From: Microbacteriaceae bacterium
Lineage (GTDB): Bacteria; Actinomycetota; Actinomycetes; Actinomycetales; Microbacteriaceae
Direction: 5' to 3'
Length of the DNA: 5,302 nt
Assembly (NCBI GenBank): GCA_025463665.1
Contig: JAODAY010000098.1
Coordinates: 1 to 5,302, forward strand
Shown: positions 5,265 to 5,302 of the stretch, piece after piece
How the letters are laid out: the number at the start of each line of letters is the position of its first letter
Numbering within the stretch: position 1 is the first letter of the stretch
Program-made: the position numbers and the translations under genes
Notes under the pieces: generated by a model
Seen by the model: only the letters and a program-made list of their open reading frames with translations
Databases searched by the model: none
What the model was told of the DNA's origin: nothing

Positions 5265-5267
5265 TCG

Positions 5268-5302
5268 ATGTCGCGCCTCTTCGGCACGGATGGAGTACGG
5301 GG
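5268..5302 (+). CDS. glmM: Phosphoglucosamine mutase GlmM, N-terminal fragment
   Basis: Only eleven full codons are in the window, reading MSRLFGTDGVR and then GG of the next glycine codon. This is the invariant GlmM N-terminus (FGTDGVRG). The enzyme converts glucosamine-6-phosphate to glucosamine-1-phosphate for UDP-GlcNAc and peptidoglycan synthesis; the catalytic serine lies far beyond the window edge. The ATG is three bases after the rpsI stop and there is no clear Shine-Dalgarno (the best is GAAG at 5255-5258), so translation coupled to rpsI is likely. glmM after rpsI is standard in actinobacteria, which supports the call despite its brevity. Confidence 0.88.
   Translation, partial: MSRLFGTDGVR

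Noticed and set aside
1..5302. Mobile element, CRISPR array, tRNA/rRNA gene or defence system
   Set aside because: No terminal repeats, transposase or integrase motifs, regularly spaced repeats or RNA gene signatures were seen; all sizeable + strand frames with conserved motifs are housekeeping genes.

Overview
The window is a high-GC stretch of core translation genes, all on the + strand: rpmJ, rpsM, rpsK, rpoA, rplQ, truA, rplM, rpsI and the first codons of glmM. GC content, GTG starts (rpoA, rplM, rpsI and probably truA), the long N-terminal tail of S9, the acidic C-terminal tail of L17 and the gene order all point to an actinobacterium. The Micrococcales, and within them Microbacteriaceae-like genomes, fit best. 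rpsD is not between rpsK and rpoA, which argues against the mycobacterial/corynebacterial arrangement. The family-level placement is inference from remembered gene order and protein endings, not a search.

Layout. Positions 1-69 are an A-rich, G-poor leader before rpmJ (L36). The S13, S11, RNA polymerase alpha and L17 genes follow, separated by unusually roomy spacers (180, 63, 207 and 46 nt). Three of these spacers carry strong predicted RNA hairpins, including a 17-bp stem between rpsK and rpoA. A perfect GC-rich hairpin just after rplQ (3004-3037) closes this transcription unit. After a GC-rich spacer with a degenerate direct repeat comes truA, which has no Shine-Dalgarno sequence but has a TAGACT -10 box six bases before its GTG, so it is probably leaderless. 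A second well-formed promoter (TTGACC, 18 bp, TAATCT) lies in the last codons of truA and should drive rplM-rpsI through a leader of about 135 nt. glmM begins three bases after rpsI and runs off the window.

How the genes work together. L36, S13, S11, L17, L13 and S9 are structural proteins of the two ribosomal subunits, RpoA is the assembly platform of RNA polymerase, TruA makes pseudouridine in the tRNA anticodon arm, and GlmM feeds cell-wall precursor synthesis. The block therefore couples growth rate to ribosome, polymerase and tRNA production.

The most striking observation is in rplM. An in-frame TAA replaces the expected tyrosine codon after residue 125. The next 22 codons still encode a normal-looking L13 C-terminus and end at a TAG. 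This is a nonsense change, a sequencing error or, least likely, a recoding event. I see no mobile element, CRISPR array, tRNA/rRNA gene, defence system or other clearly undescribed system here; apart from rplM the coding content is ordinary housekeeping DNA.
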